The notes under the pieces are model-generated. The model did no database searches, was not told the DNA's origin, and saw only the letters and a program-made list of their open reading frames with translations. Positions 43,229 to 51,065 of a stretch of 64,000 bases of DNA are shown piece after piece. The translations under genes and the position numbers were made by a program. The stretch covers positions 1-64,000 of the forward strand of contig NZ_BMNG01000014.1 in assembly GCF_014646335.1 (NCBI RefSeq), written 5' to 3'. How positions within the stretch are numbered: position 1 is the stretch's first letter; every line of letters begins with the position of its first letter. This DNA is from Streptomyces lasiicapitis (GTDB lineage: Bacteria > Actinomycetota > Actinomycetes > Streptomycetales > Streptomycetaceae).

Positions 43229-45640
43229 TCACTGCTCCCAGGGCGGCGGCAGCAGGTGATCCAGGTCCATGCCGTCGTCCCCGGCGCGCGCGTCCGGGTC
43301 GTCGATCGGTACGGGGGTGACGGGGCGAGGCTCGGTCGCGGCGGACGTGAGCGCCCGGACGGCGCGCGGGGCGGCCGAGCCCGGGGGCGCGCCGGTGTCG
43401 ACCGGCCCGTCCGGGGTGAGACCGGCGTCGACGGGGACGCCGTTGTAGGACGTGCCGCGCAGGGTGAGGGTCTGCTGCGGGACGCCCCCGGCCGCGCACG
43501 TGGTGCGCAGTCCCACGACCCAGGCCAGCGTGTTCAGTTCGGCGCCCGCCCTGTCGACGACGCGGACGACGTCACCGAGCTGGATCCGCGGATCGTGCAG
43601 GACCTCCACCGCGTCGAGCACGGGCACCGGATAGCGCCCGGCGTCCAGCACGGTCGAGGCGAGAGCCCGCGCGATGACGGCGCTCTGCACCCACGAGGAC
43701 TCCGGGGCGAGGTACTGCTGTTTGCCGTAGTGACCGTGGCTCGGTGTGCTCCAGCGGGCCCACTTGCGCTTCTTGGGGTCGACCGCCCGCTGGATCGGAA
43801 CGATGGACACGGAAGGCTTGCCGTCCTTGGTGACGGTCCACAGCGGTGTCGTACCGCGGTTGGTGAACCGGACGACGTACGACGGACCCTCACGCCAACT
43901 GCTGACCGTGACCTTGCCCTTGACCGAGCGCCCGCCGTCCTCGGCGTCGCCGATCCGGACCACGTGCCCCGCCTTCGGGTCGGCGTCGTCCACGACCACC
44001 AGCGGGCCGATGTCGTTCTCCTCCTCGAGCATCGCGTAGCTGACCTCGACGGGGACCCCGGGCATCAGCTTGCGCACGGAGGTGTCAAGGACGGGATCGC
44101 CGTTCTTGTACTCGAACTGCTTCCAGTCCTCGTAGGGCTGCACGCAGTAGTTGCGGCAGGCGTCGATCTCCTCGGTGACCGTGAGCGCGGCGATGTCCCT
44201 GCGGGTGGTCACCGTCAGATGGGGCTTCGTCGGCGCCTTCGTGAACCGGCCGGGGCCGCGCCACCGGAAGATCCCGCGTTCGTCGAACTCCGCCGTCGAC
44301 ATGCTCACGCGGGCGATCTCCGAGATGACGTCCCACTGCGACCCCGAGACCTTCGGCACGTCGAACAGCGCCAGTTCGGGCGTGTCCAGCTCCGCGCCCT
44401 TGACCCACTCGCCGCGCTGCTCCCACGCCGCCTGGGTGAAGGCGCTCGCCTTCGCCGCCACGCGGTCGGTGACCTGGACGCACTCGACAGCCATGTCGGT
44501 CGTCACGTCGATCTGCCGCAACTCGGACAGCTGCTGAGCCCCGGCCGCCTCCGTGAACTCGAACTCGCGGCTCTCGATGTACTCACCGTCCGGCGCGGTC
44601 ATACGTATCTGCATCGTGGGGCGCGGACTGGTGGGCTTCGTCTGGACAAGGAGTCCCAGATGCCAACGGCCCTTCAGCGCCCCGAACTTCGTCGGGTTGA
44701 AGGACTGGCTCTCCGGCGTGCCGCCCAGCGTTTCCGACCGCATGGTCACGTACGACGTCTTGGCGTCGAACACGACGGAGATCACCCCGAACTTCCCCGC
44801 GCTGCGGTCGAACAGCGCCGACAGGGTGATCTTGTCTCCCCGGGCCAGGGCCGTGTTGACCCAGCACTCCATCAGGAACACGCTGCCCGGCATGACCATC
44901 CGCGAGCGCGGCATCCACGATGTCCTGAGCCCCGGCCCGTTCGGCATCAGCGCCATCTCGAACGGCGCGCCCTCGCGCTCCCAGGTGTACGTGGTGGGCT
45001 CGGGCAGGGCCTCGGGCTGGCCGTACGTGGAGTTGAAGCCGCCGTGCAACGAGGCATAGATGATCGACAAGGGGGCCTTGTCGTCGTCATCCGCGACGGG
45101 GGCGCGCGGCGGCGGGCAGCTGTGAATGCCGCCCTGGCGCAGGAGTTCGTCGACGCACCAGGTGGCGGTGGCGACGGGCTTGCCCCAGAGATAGCCGTGG
45201 TACGGGCGGGGCAGCGCGGCGGGACCGCGCAGCCGCTCCGCGCCGTCCAGCGCCTGCACGGTGACGGTGTCGCCGCCGGACGCGGCCGAGCGGGAGCGGA
45301 CGGTGCCGCGGAAGGCGGGCAGGGTGTGGCCCGCCGCTCCCACGGCGTGGACGACGGACTGGCCGGGCCGGGCGATGTCACCGGTGGCACGGCCCGCCCA
45401 GGCCGAGTACAGCTGCGGCGCGGGCACCCCGTCGTGCCCGCCGAGCTGGAGCTCCAGCTGCGCGGACGCGCTCCCGGAGAACGCCCGCACGGCCTCCGGC
45501 AGGTCGGTGGCGTACGCCCGCTCGACCGTCCAGGCCTGCACGTCCGGCCCCACCTCGCGCCCGCCGAGGCGGGTGGAGTGGGCCGGTTGGCGCTCGGGGG
45601 CCGCGAGCGCCGCGTCGAGGGCCGGGTCAGAGGGTTGCAC
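43229..45640 (-). CDS. large minor tail/tip protein with lectin-like domain
   Basis: The GTG at 45640 has GGAGGTGA upstream; the product has 803 residues. Its first 200 residues and last 250 resemble siphophage tail-associated proteins (GREVGPDVQAWTVERAYATDL, RIQLGDVVRVVDRAGAELN). About residues 240-370 have the beta-sandwich pattern of a LamG/concanavalin domain (FLMECWVNTALARGDKITLS, KGRWHLGLLVQT), a likely sugar-binding receptor domain. It would sit at the tail tip. It overlaps the distal tail gene by 14 bases. Confidence 0.82.
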   Translation of the reverse strand: MQPSDPALDAALAAPERQPAHSTRLGGREVGPDVQAWTVERAYATDLPEAVRAFSGSASAQLELQLGGHDGVPAPQLYSAWAGRATGDIARPGQSVVHAVGAAGHTLPAFRGTVRSRSAASGGDTVTVQALDGAERLRGPAALPRPYHGYLWGKPVATATWCVDELLRQGGIHSCPPPRAPVADDDDKAPLSIIYASLHGGFNSTYGQPEALPEPTTYTWEREGAPFEMALMPNGPGLRTSWMPRSRMVMPGSVFLMECWVNTALARGDKITLSALFDRSAGKFGVISVVFDAKTSYVTMRSETLGGTPESQSFNPTKFGALKGRWHLGLLVQTKPTSPRPTMQIRMTAPDGEYIESREFEFTEAAGAQQLSELRQIDVTTDMAVECVQVTDRVAAKASAFTQAAWEQRGEWVKGAELDTPELALFDVPKVSGSQWDVISEIARVSMSTAEFDERGIFRWRGPGRFTKAPTKPHLTVTTRRDIAALTVTEEIDACRNYCVQPYEDWKQFEYKNGDPVLDTSVRKLMPGVPVEVSYAMLEEENDIGPLVVVDDADPKAGHVVRIGDAEDGGRSVKGKVTVSSWREGPSYVVRFTNRGTTPLWTVTKDGKPSVSIVPIQRAVDPKKRKWARWSTPSHGHYGKQQYLAPESSWVQSAVIARALASTVLDAGRYPVPVLDAVEVLHDPRIQLGDVVRVVDRAGAELNTLAWVVGLRTTCAAGGVPQQTLTLRGTSYNGVPVDAGLTPDGPVDTGAPPGSAAPRAVRALTSAATEPRPVTPVPIDDPDARAGDDGMDLDHLLPPPWEQ

Positions 45641-46454
45641 GGGTCACCTCCACGAGGTCGATGCCGATGTTGCGGTACGGAAGGCGGGCGGCCGGCACGT
45701 CGGAGTAGCCGGTGACGGACATCGCCGGGCAGCCGTCGCCGACGGCGAAGGCCTGGGCGGCCTCGCCGACGGACAGGCAGGCGCCGCCCAGCGGGATGAT
45801 GCCTGCGCTGTTCAGGGAGCCCTGCGGGGTGACGAAGGCCGCGTCCGCGGGAGCGGTGCCGGTGACCGAGACGTTGGTGCCGCTCGTCTCCTGCAAGGCC
45901 TTCCCGTCGGCGTCCTTCCAGGCCAGGCGCGCGACGGCGTCCGTGCCCCAGCCCGGCGGCAGCAGCCAGGACACGTGCATGCCGGGGGCCACCGGCCAGC
46001 CGGGCCAGGTGCCGTGCACCCAGCCGACGACCGAGGGCACCGTTCCGCCCACCGCCCAGCCCTCGCGGACGAACCGCTTGAAGGTCGGCTTGCCGCTCAC
46101 CGCGAACCAGTGGTCCAGGCCGTCCTCGCGGCCGCTCTGCCCGGCGGCCTGTGCGGGGCCGAGCAGGTTGACGGCGACCGGGTCGAGCACGGCCACGGGG
46201 CCCGCCGCCCGGCCGGTCCTGCCGTCGGGGGCGCGGCGCGCGAGCCGCGCCAAGTGCTGTGCGTCGGCGGGCTCCAGGCCCTCGAAGGAGAACTTCAGCC
46301 TGCGCGTGGTGTGAAACGGCGCGAAGGTCGTGACCTGGCCCTCGAGTGCCCTGAACTCGCTGACGTTCAGCTCGGCGCTGCGGTCCCAGCTCTTGGCGGC
46401 CTGGGGGATCTCCCGGAGCAGACCCGGGGTGCCGATCCACAGATTCCTGGCCAT
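45627..46454 (-). CDS. distal tail protein (Dit-like)
   Basis: The ATG at 46454 follows GGAGGTGA; 275 residues. It begins MARNLWIGTPGLLREIPQ and contains FHTTRRLKFSFEGLEPADAQHLARLARR, then a beta-rich second half (FKRFVREGWAVGG, PYRNIGIDLVEVTRATL). Its place between tape measure and tip protein genes and its size match distal tail (hub) proteins of siphophages. The name is from position; I do not see a diagnostic motif. Confidence 0.72.
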   Translation of the reverse strand: MARNLWIGTPGLLREIPQAAKSWDRSAELNVSEFRALEGQVTTFAPFHTTRRLKFSFEGLEPADAQHLARLARRAPDGRTGRAAGPVAVLDPVAVNLLGPAQAAGQSGREDGLDHWFAVSGKPTFKRFVREGWAVGGTVPSVVGWVHGTWPGWPVAPGMHVSWLLPPGWGTDAVARLAWKDADGKALQETSGTNVSVTGTAPADAAFVTPQGSLNSAGIIPLGGACLSVGEAAQAFAVGDGCPAMSVTGYSDVPAARLPYRNIGIDLVEVTRATL

Positions 46455-46459
46455 GCGGC

Positions 46460-47611
46460 TCACCTCCGTGCGAGCTTGCGCTGCCCGCTGAAGACGGCGC
46501 GGGCGATGGTCTGGGCGTCGACTTCCACGTGCACGGGGCGCTCGGCGAGCCGCTCCACGGCCTCCGCGAGCCTGCGCAGCGCTGCGCCGCTGTTCTGGTT
46601 GCCGAGCATCCGTTCCAGCCTGCCGAGCGGGATCACCGCCTCGCTCTCGCCGCGCTCCGCGACGAGAGCGAGCGTGCCGCCCGGCCGGGCCCGCACGACC
46701 CCGCCCTCGGCGAGATGCGGCACCGGAATCCGCGGCAGATCGAACCCGAACCCCTTCCCGCCGAGCCCCGGCACCCACCCCGGCACCTTGAACTTGATCC
46801 GGTTCATGGCGCCGATGAGGACGTTGAGCCCGCGCACGAGCTGTACGACGGGTGAGCGGAAGGCGTTCACGACCCCCGCGAACAGCGGCTTCAGGAACCG
46901 CGAGGCCGACGAGGACGCGCCTCGGATCCCGTCCCACGCGGCGGAGACGCCCCGGCGGACGAGCCTCGCGACCTTGTCCATGTCGACGAACTTCGTGATG
47001 AGCGGGGCGAGCAGCGCCATCACGAGGCCGAACGGGTTCGCCGCCATCGCGAGGTTGAGGCCGCGCTGCGCGGCGGAGGCTCCTCTGGCCCCCTTCCCGA
47101 GCTGCCCCATGGACTTCCCGCCCCGGTCGGCGTTCCGCCCGGCCTTGCCGACGGACCGCTCGACGGCGTCGGCCTGCCGCTTCACCCCCTGCAACGCGCT
47201 CTTGGCCCGGTCGGCGGACCGACGCATCCGGTCGAGCGACGACTTGAGCTTGTCGGACCCGCCCTTGGCCTTGTCGAACGCGCCGTCGGCGCTGCGCACG
47301 CCGGAACGGAGCTTGCGGACGGCGTCGTCGCCGCGGCCCGCCGTGGTGCGGAGCCTGCCGAGGGACTCGTTTCCGTTCCGGGCGCTGGTGCGGAGCTTGT
47401 TGAGGGCCTCGCTCCCGTTTCTCGCGGCGGTACGGAGCTTGCCGACGGAGGTGCCGGCCGGCTCGGCCGACTTCTTGATCCCGTCGACTGCCTTGGCGGC
47501 GTTGCCCGTCGACGTTCGGAGACGGGTGAGGCCCGTCGCCGTCTGCCCCACGGACGTCCGCATGCGGTTGAGTTGGGTGACGGTCGTTCTGAGGGATGTG
47601 TTGAGTGCCAT
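46460..47611 (-). CDS. short tape measure protein with 14-residue repeats
   Basis: GAGAGGAG stands before the ATG at 47611; 383 residues. The N-terminal 175 residues repeat every 14 residues (LRTAARNGSEALNK, LRTSARNGNESLGR, LRTTAGRGDDAVRK, LRSGVRSADGAFDK). A hydrophobic segment (LAMAANPFGLVMALLAPLITKF) and the C-terminal HLAEGGVVRARPGGTLALVAERGESEAVIPL, common in phage tape measures, follow. Known scaling of about 1.5 Å per residue would imply a tail near 55-60 nm. Confidence 0.85.
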   Translation of the reverse strand: MALNTSLRTTVTQLNRMRTSVGQTATGLTRLRTSTGNAAKAVDGIKKSAEPAGTSVGKLRTAARNGSEALNKLRTSARNGNESLGRLRTTAGRGDDAVRKLRSGVRSADGAFDKAKGGSDKLKSSLDRMRRSADRAKSALQGVKRQADAVERSVGKAGRNADRGGKSMGQLGKGARGASAAQRGLNLAMAANPFGLVMALLAPLITKFVDMDKVARLVRRGVSAAWDGIRGASSSASRFLKPLFAGVVNAFRSPVVQLVRGLNVLIGAMNRIKFKVPGWVPGLGGKGFGFDLPRIPVPHLAEGGVVRARPGGTLALVAERGESEAVIPLGRLERMLGNQNSGAALRRLAEAVERLAERPVHVEVDAQTIARAVFSGQRKLARR

Positions 47612-47641
47612 GAGTGCTCCTCTCGGGACACGGATCCGGCG

Positions 47642-48118
47642 TCAGAACTGGCTGTTCAGGTGGGCCACCGCGCCGTAGAGCCGCTGCAACTCGTCGTGCG
47701 CCCGGCTCGCGCTCCGCTGGAGATCCCGGATCTCGTTGTTCTGCCGGGTGTTGACACCACCGACGGCGGACCGGTCGGCCTTGCGGCGGATCTTCTGGTT
47801 GAGGTCACGGTTCATGTCCCGGAGCCGCCGGTCGGCTCTGCGGTCCACTTCGACGATGTGGTCGTGAAGAGAATCGGGGTCCTTTCCATCGCGTTGAAGC
47901 TTCTTGTCCTTGAGGTGCTGACGCAGATCGAAGTCGAAAGTGGCCAGCTTCACGCTGCTGGTGACGAGGGAGGCCTCGCCGGAGACTCCGGTGGCTGTGC
48001 CTGTGGCCGCTGCGGCGTCCCCTTTGAAGTAGCCGGCCTCCAGCTTCTTCTTGAAGGGCTGGAATTCATTCTCAAGATCTGCGATCCTCTTCTTGAGTGA
48101 TGCCAATTCGTCGCCCAT
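47642..48118 (-). CDS. coiled-coil protein of the tail operon
   Basis: This 158-residue protein starts MGDELASLKKRIADLENEF, a heptad-repeat coiled coil, and ends with another helix (RDLQRSASRAHDELQRLYGAVAHLNSQF). The middle is rich in Arg/Asp (VEVDRRADRRLRDMNRDLNQKIRRK). It lies just upstream of the tape measure gene and downstream of the opposite-strand gene at 48152. No family is recognised; a tail-assembly or fibre role is possible. An AAAGGGAG ribosome site precedes the ATG. Confidence 0.65.
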   Translation of the reverse strand: MGDELASLKKRIADLENEFQPFKKKLEAGYFKGDAAAATGTATGVSGEASLVTSSVKLATFDFDLRQHLKDKKLQRDGKDPDSLHDHIVEVDRRADRRLRDMNRDLNQKIRRKADRSAVGGVNTRQNNEIRDLQRSASRAHDELQRLYGAVAHLNSQF

Positions 48119-48151
48119 TCATGCTCCCTTTCCGGATTGTGAGGCAGTGGA

Positions 48152-48730
48152 ATGCCCGAGAAGTCTGCGGTCGAGTTTTCTGGACGCGGCGAGTCCGAAT
48201 TTGAGATTCCTGATCATTTGGTCGGCAGGACACTCCTTGCCGAGACGTGGGGAGGGTTACTCGGCAAGGGGTTCTTCGTCAACGGTGAAGGGGTTTCCCG
48301 TAACTCGAGGAAGAGGGAGAAGATAGGGAATTCCGCGTGGGGTAGGGAAAGAACCAACATGTTCATCCCGGCGAAGTACTCACGCCTCACCATCAGTGGT
48401 GGCGTGCACAGCGTCGGAGCGTGGAATGTCGTGTTGCGGGACGTGTCCGAAGCCGACGAGTTGGGTGACGCCCGGTCGGCGACGGCATCGCGCATCTTCT
48501 CGTACCCGGGAGGGAAGTGGCAGGCCGACGTTGAGTTCGGCTGCAGAGGGTGTATCGCCATGCATTCCGTTGACGGCAGTGGTGGACAGAATTTAATTTC
48601 CCACGGAGATAAATTCAGCGGGACGATCGATCTGCCGAAGAAGCCGGGGCTCCTCGTCGTCAGTGCGACGAGCGAGTACCTGGGCTGGGGCAGCATGTGC
48701 CGCTGGCGCATCAAGCTCCGCCCGCGCTAG
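48152..48730 (+). CDS. lower-GC gene of unknown function inside the tail operon, on the opposite strand
   Basis: This 192-residue protein starts MPEKSAVEFSGRGESEFEIP. It is predicted beta-rich, with Gly/Trp turns (YPGGKWQADVEFGCRGCIAMHS) and a last strand-like WGSMCRWRIKL. It has no signal peptide or membrane helix. Base composition is plainly lower than its surroundings; for example 48181-48240 has 33 G or C in 60. The tail transcript would run antisense through it. Its location matches cargo ('moron') genes, and an immunity or accessory role is conceivable but unproved. Confidence 0.6.
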   Translation: MPEKSAVEFSGRGESEFEIPDHLVGRTLLAETWGGLLGKGFFVNGEGVSRNSRKREKIGNSAWGRERTNMFIPAKYSRLTISGGVHSVGAWNVVLRDVSEADELGDARSATASRIFSYPGGKWQADVEFGCRGCIAMHSVDGSGGQNLISHGDKFSGTIDLPKKPGLLVVSATSEYLGWGSMCRWRIKLRPR

Positions 48731-48767
48731 AACTGCCCAGAGCGCTGCCGTGGTCTCCTGCGCGCTG

Positions 48768-49142
48768 TCACAGGGCGAAGAACGCTGCAACATCGCGCTC
48801 CGTGGTGACGCGCGGGGTCCCGGCTTCCTCCCGGTGCTCGTCGCCGGGTCGCCGCACGGGTGTCGGGTACTCCAGCGGCTCGGCGTCCTCGTCCCGATTG
48901 ACCATCGCGAACATCCAGTTCGCCTCAGCCAGTTGATCCACCACGTGCGCCAGCAAGTAGTCCGTCACCGACCACTCCGCCGCCTCCCCCTGCACCTCCC
49001 GGTGCAGCGCGCTGTCCCGCGGCAGGTACCGGACGAGGGTCGCGAGCCGCCGCGAAGAAAGGCGGCCGCGGTGCCAGTCCAGGAGGTCGATGCCGTAGTG
49101 GCGGAGCAGGTCTGCCTCGAGGGCCTCGGCGTGTTCGTCCAC
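48768..49142 (-). CDS. tail assembly chaperone, downstream (T) part of a G/GT pair
   Basis: The frame is open from 49167 and could begin by a -1 frameshift from the gene above, giving the extension ...GGRLSLGELVDEHAEALEAD. A GTG at 49142 (VDEHAEALE) is a possible independent start, for 124 residues. The content (RHYGIDLLDWHRGRLSSRRLATLVRYLPRDSALHRE) and the acidic end match actinophage tail chaperone extensions. G/GT chaperones bind the tape measure during tail assembly. Its stop lies near the convergent end of the gene at 48152. Confidence 0.78.
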   Translation of the reverse strand: MDEHAEALEADLLRHYGIDLLDWHRGRLSSRRLATLVRYLPRDSALHREVQGEAAEWSVTDYLLAHVVDQLAEANWMFAMVNRDEDAEPLEYPTPVRRPGDEHREEAGTPRVTTERDVAAFFAL

Positions 49143-49156
49143 GAGCTCGCCGAGGC

Positions 49157-49447
49157 TCAGTCTTCCCCCAGGCCGAGTCCCGTCTCCTTGCCGTAGGCGT
49201 CGAGGATCGCGGCGATGTCCTGCATCGTCGTCTCGTGCCGCGCGAAGCGGGCGAACTGGGCCTCGCCGAGGAGGAGTTCGAGCAGGCCGTCGACGTCGTT
49301 GTCGTCGAGGGCGCGGAGCCGGTGCGCCACCGCGCGGGTCAGCTCCGTGGGGAGTTCGAAGGCGTCGCCGTCGAGCTCGAAGGACCAGGCGCGGCCGACG
49401 GCTTCGAGGCGCTGGGCGCGGGCGGCGTTGACGTTGAAGGGGGCCAT
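49157..49447 (-). CDS. tail assembly chaperone G protein
   Basis: This 96-residue protein (ATG 49447, GGAG upstream) begins MAPFNVNAARAQRLEAVGRAWSF. It is acidic and helical at its end (MQDIAAILDAYGKETGLGLGED). Its size and position, after the tail tube and before the tape measure, match the first of the two overlapping chaperone genes of siphophages. The last codons hold a GGGGGAA slippery sequence. Confidence 0.8.
   Translation of the reverse strand: MAPFNVNAARAQRLEAVGRAWSFELDGDAFELPTELTRAVAHRLRALDDNDVDGLLELLLGEAQFARFARHETTMQDIAAILDAYGKETGLGLGED
49163..49169 (-). promoter_or_regulatory. probable -1 ribosomal frameshift site GGGGGAA
   Basis: In the G frame the end reads CTG GGG GAA GAC TGA. 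Slipping one base back at the second codon makes GGG GGA AGA CTG, which enters the open T frame. The T frame is in the -1 register relative to G and is open back through this point, as in lambda G/GT. Confidence 0.65.
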
Positions 49448-49519
49448 GGGGGCTCCAAGGGGTGGGAGAGGGGAAGGGGGAGTGGGGCGGCCGGGTGGCC
49501 GCCCCACTGGCCTGAGGAC

Positions 49520-50155
49520 TTACGCGTACGCCTTGTCCTTCATGATCCACTTGGCCAGCTCGCCGTTCGGCCCCTCCAGGGCCGTGAACGTCACGCCGAG
49601 CTTCAGCGCGCCGGTCCGGGTGAGCCCCAGCTCCTCGGTCTCGGTGACCTGGCCGCGCGGGACGATGAAGCGGTACGTGATGTCCGCGCCGTCCTTGAAC
49701 TCGATGCCGAGGGCCCGCTCGTCCTTCTGCGGGTTGCTGGGCAGCTGGAACTCGTAGGTGCCGTCGACCGGCTTCGGCGGGGAGTCGGCGGTCGTGGTCT
49801 GCTTGATCTCCGACGCAGGGATGCCCATGAAGAACGCGAGCGTCTGCTTGTTCATCTGCAGCAGCTGGAACTTCACGGTGAGGTCGCGGTCGGAGTAGAT
49901 GAACCGGGCCGGCGACGCCGACTGCCAGGTGTCGACGGGGTCGATCTTCTCCTTCTTGTTGAACTTGATGCCGTCGGTCGTGGTGAACCCCAGGTCCTGC
50001 CAGTGCGCCGCCGGCCAGTCGTCGGTGGTCGTACGGGGGACGGGGACCGGGGCGGGCTCACCGGCGCCGACGGGCGGGAGGGTGACCGGGGCGACCAGGA
50101 TGCGGCCGGTGCCCGCGACGCGGATCTGACCGCCGTTTCCGGAAGTGCTGGGCAT
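49520..50155 (-). CDS. major tail tube protein
   Basis: This 211-residue protein (ATG 50155, GAGGAG upstream) begins MPSTSGNGGQIRVAGTGRILVAP. It contains LGFTTTDGIKFNKKEKIDPVDTWQSASPARFIYSDRDLTVKFQLLQ, the beta-rich core typical of siphophage major tail proteins. The C-terminal part FTALEGPNGELAKWIMKDKAYA closes the fold. It would polymerise into the tube around the tape measure. Confidence 0.88.
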   Translation of the reverse strand: MPSTSGNGGQIRVAGTGRILVAPVTLPPVGAGEPAPVPVPRTTTDDWPAAHWQDLGFTTTDGIKFNKKEKIDPVDTWQSASPARFIYSDRDLTVKFQLLQMNKQTLAFFMGIPASEIKQTTTADSPPKPVDGTYEFQLPSNPQKDERALGIEFKDGADITYRFIVPRGQVTETEELGLTRTGALKLGVTFTALEGPNGELAKWIMKDKAYA

Positions 50156-50196
50156 GTGAACTCCTCAGGATTTCAGTGGGTTTCGGGCATGACGAA

Positions 50197-50221
50197 GGCC
50201 CCGCCGGGCATCGACGGGGCC
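50197..50221 (-). terminator. intra-operon hairpin between tail terminator and tail tube genes
   Basis: GGCCCCG (50197-50203) pairs with 50215-50221 around an 11-base loop, in the 90-base gap of the tail operon. It may attenuate or process the transcript so that the abundant tail tube is made at a different level from the upstream gene. Confidence 0.45.
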
Positions 50222-50245
50222 CGTGGGTGAGGGAAGGAGCAGGGG

Positions 50246-50647
50246 TCAGGCCAGGCGCAGCCGGAGCTGGACGGTGGCCAGGTAGCGGTTGCCCTTGGGG
50301 CGGTTGAAGTCCGGCAGCCAGCGCGGCCCGTCGGACTCGGCGACGTCGGTGACGACCGCGGTGCCGTACGTCGTGCCGGACAGTTCGAGGACGCAGGCGC
50401 GGGCCGCGAGGGCCACCGCGTGCGCCGTCGTCTTGTCCGGGCCGTACGTCTCCAGGTCGAGCAGCGGCTGGTCCAGGTGCTGGTCGTCTAGCCAGGCGCC
50501 GCCGACGCGGGAGACGAGGACGGCCTTCTCGGTGCCGTCGAAACCGGCGGGCGGACGGTTGTCGACCGTCGTACCGGCCAGCTCGGGGCGGTTCTTCAGG
50601 AAGTCGACGACCAGTCGTTCCGCGTCGGGAAAGGTCAAGACGCTCAC
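50246..50647 (-). CDS. tail terminator / head-tail joining protein
   Basis: The 133-residue product (MSVLTFPDAERLVVDFLKNRPEL) resembles siphophage tail terminator proteins, with FDGTEKAVLVSRVGGAWLDDQHLDQP and YLATVQLRLRLA. It is the first gene of the tail operon, right where head-tail joining genes end in phage genomes, and no head gene precedes it. In a tailocin it would cap the tube. Confidence 0.78.
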   Translation of the reverse strand: MSVLTFPDAERLVVDFLKNRPELAGTTVDNRPPAGFDGTEKAVLVSRVGGAWLDDQHLDQPLLDLETYGPDKTTAHAVALAARACVLELSGTTYGTAVVTDVAESDGPRWLPDFNRPKGNRYLATVQLRLRLA

Positions 50648-50819
50648 ATGGATGCTCCCTTCTCAAGGGGCTCAAGGGGCTCTGGTGCGGGGGCAGCAGA
50701 AAGCGGCAGGTCCGCCGCCCCGGGTCGGGGCGCAGCTCTGCCGCTGCTTCAAGTGTGAGGGGAGGAGGTCGCGACCGCAACTGACGTACGGGGAAGGCGA
50801 GTTGGCGTACGCACGCGAA

Positions 50820-50853
50820 GGCGGGGTCACCGGTCGGCACCGGTGACCCCGCC
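50820..50853 (-). terminator. perfect hairpin terminator of the regulator genes
   Basis: GGCGGGGTCACCGG (50820-50833) pairs perfectly over 14 bases with 50840-50853, loop six. It stands between the regulators (ending 50874) and the tail operon (starting 50647), so the tail genes probably need their own promoter in 50648-50819. Confidence 0.75.
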
Positions 50854-50873
50854 TCCAGCCGAAGAGCGACGGG

Positions 50874-51065
50874 CTACACCCCCCGCCCCCGAACCACCCG
50901 CTCCGCCGCGAACACGTCCTCCAGGCGGTACAGATGCCGCCGACCCTGCCGCCCCGCCGCCACCAGATGCCCGAGCTGCACCCATTTCCGGACAGTCGCG
51001 GGCGCCACCTGCACCTCGGCCGCCGCCAGCTCGCCCGTGACCAGGGCGCCTCCGTATCCGGTCAT
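50874..51065 (-). CDS. MerR/excisionase-type HTH protein
   Basis: The ATG at 51065 follows AGGAGG and overlaps the upstream stop (ATGA); 63 residues. It contains LVTGELAAAEVQVAPATVRKWVQLGHLVAAGRQGRRHLYRLEDVFAAE, a single winged HTH of the BldC/excisionase type. It lies in the regulator block of the tail cluster and is likely to control its promoters. There is no recombinase nearby, so an excision role is unlikely. Confidence 0.85.
   Translation of the reverse strand: MTGYGGALVTGELAAAEVQVAPATVRKWVQLGHLVAAGRQGRRHLYRLEDVFAAERVVRGRGV

Noticed and set aside
43256..45715. 819-codon plus-strand frame opposite the tail tip gene
   Set aside because: Its composition is typical of antisense GC frames, and the minus frame has ribosome site and tail-protein features.
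41798..50647. Contractile injection system (R-type tailocin or eCIS)
   Set aside because: No sheath, baseplate spike (VgrG/gp27-gp5), AAA ATPase or gp25-like gene was seen; the tail is of the non-contractile type.
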